From contig WTBG01000201.1 of assembly GCA_013139225.1 (NCBI GenBank), positions 1-5,603 on the forward strand: a stretch of 5,603 bases of DNA, given 5' to 3'. Below are positions 4,983-5,603 of the stretch, piece by piece (the stretch's first letter is position 1; every line of letters starts with the position of its first letter). The stretch comes from Deltaproteobacteria bacterium. GTDB taxonomy: Bacteria; Desulfobacterota; WTBG01. Both the position numbers and the translations under genes were made by a program. The notes beneath the pieces are model-generated. The model saw only the letters and a list, made by a program, of their open reading frames with translations. It searched no databases and was not told where the DNA came from.

Positions 4983-5603
4983 ATGGACTTTATACAACCT
5001 GTCATCAATCGACTTGACACAGATATTCTCATCATTGGTGGAGGAGCTGCAGGGTGTGCTGCTGCTATAGAAGCACGAGAGAATGATCCACAAGCCAGAA
5101 TCATCATCATGGAAAAGGCACAAATCGAACGCTCTGGTTGCCTTGCATCCGGCATTAACGCCATTAATGCCTATATAACAGAAAATCAAACACCTGAAAC
5201 CTATCTGGAATATGTTAAGAAAGATTCCCACGGTCTCATAAGGGATGATCTTGTATATTCAATAGCCCGTGAGGTAAACAAGGCTACTGCACGGGTTGAA
5301 TCCTGGGGTTTGCCTATCATGCGTGATGAAAAAGGCAAACCACTTCAGAAGGGTCCTCGCAGTATCCGTATTAAAGGTGAAGGCATCAAGCCAATACTTG
5401 CCAAGAAAGTTAAGGACTCTCGTATCACAGTTCTAAATCGAGTCACTGCTACAAACTATATGCTCCATCAGGGAAAAGTCACAGGTGCGTATGGTTTCAA
5501 CCTGCGCAACGGGCAATGCTATGCAATCAGTGCAAAAGGAGTAATCATAGCAACAGGAGGAGCAAGTGGTCTCTACAGATCCAGCAACACTGGTGAAATC
5601 GCC
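4983..5603 (+). CDS. FAD-binding flavoprotein, AprA/fumarate reductase family (N-terminal part, runs off window)
   Basis: The visible 207 codons are open to the window's edge. The start is fixed by an in-frame TAA at 4971-4973, only nine bases upstream of the ATG. A Rossmann motif, TDILIIGGGAAGCAAAIEA (13-31, G19-x-G21-x2-G24), with E44 ending the second strand, binds the ADP part of FAD. ERSGCLASGINAINAYI (49-65) corresponds to the flavin-binding loop, and VIIATGGASGLYRSSNTG (187-204) is the family's second FAD motif. The segment NAYITENQTPETYLEYVKKD and DDLVYSIAREVNK resembles adenylylsulfate reductase alpha subunits, especially the AprA-like proteins I recall from Clostridia, more than quinol-fumarate reductases. 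Active-site arginines and histidines lie beyond the window, so the substrate (APS or a dicarboxylate) is unproven. It probably needs an iron-sulfur partner subunit encoded downstream. Transcription likely comes from the promoter near 4654, and it may start a sulfur-assimilation operon. Confidence 0.85.
   Translation, partial: MDFIQPVINRLDTDILIIGGGAAGCAAAIEARENDPQARIIIMEKAQIERSGCLASGINAINAYITENQTPETYLEYVKKDSHGLIRDDLVYSIAREVNKATARVESWGLPIMRDEKGKPLQKGPRSIRIKGEGIKPILAKKVKDSRITVLNRVTATNYMLHQGKVTGAYGFNLRNGQCYAISAKGVIIATGGASGLYRSSNTGEIA

Noticed and set aside
4705..5164. Minus-strand open frames of 61 and 113 codons across the intergenic region
   Set aside because: They are built from the REP-like repeats and the antisense of the flavoprotein; peptides such as LDSRLRGND are the usual spurious translation of this repeat.
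4938..5231. Minus-strand open frame of 97 codons
   Set aside because: It is antisense to the clear flavoprotein coding sequence and has no recognisable domain.

Overview
The window looks like part of a bacterial chromosome from a strict anaerobe with moderately low GC content (about 40% judged by eye). The evidence is a rubrerythrin, a CGGC-domain protein and an AprA/FrdA-type flavoprotein. An intergenic patch also carries the palindromic CTGGAT...ATGACA repeats that I associate with Desulfobacterota, Nitrospirota and similar metagenomic lineages. Genus or phylum cannot be fixed from this sequence. All genes are on the + strand.

Positions 1-3703 form a compact run of three genes with gaps of 14 and 23 bases. 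First is a two-domain rubrerythrin (37-531), which reduces peroxide. Next is a small PCP_red/CGGC-domain protein (546-1064) with seven cysteines and a likely metal or redox role. Third is a P1B-type heavy-metal ATPase of the Zn/Cd/Pb group (1088-3703) with three N-terminal metal-binding domains. Its stop codon overlaps by four bases the start of a substrate-binding-protein-like gene (3700-4638). That product resembles SsuA/TauA/NMT1 proteins but has no signal peptide. The four genes probably form one transcription unit combining peroxide defence, metal handling and small-molecule binding.

Positions 4639-4982 are a 344-base non-coding region and the most structured part of the window. It holds a near-consensus sigma-70-type promoter (4654-4682) with a quasi-palindromic operator-like sequence across its spacer and -10 box. 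Two mutually exclusive stem-loops follow, sharing the segment around 4703-4708. Then come two REP-like palindromes in opposite orientation whose stems differ by two compensated base pairs. A small hairpin lies just before the next gene and may bridge a distant GGAG to the start codon.

From 4983 to the end of the window is the first 207 codons of an FAD-binding flavoprotein of the fumarate reductase/adenylylsulfate reductase (AprA) family. It reads off the edge. The ABC-type binding protein beside an AprA-like flavoprotein suggests a sulfur oxyanion or sulfonate assimilation locus continuing downstream, but this is inference. I found no RNA genes, CRISPR arrays, transposase genes or convincing + strand terminators.
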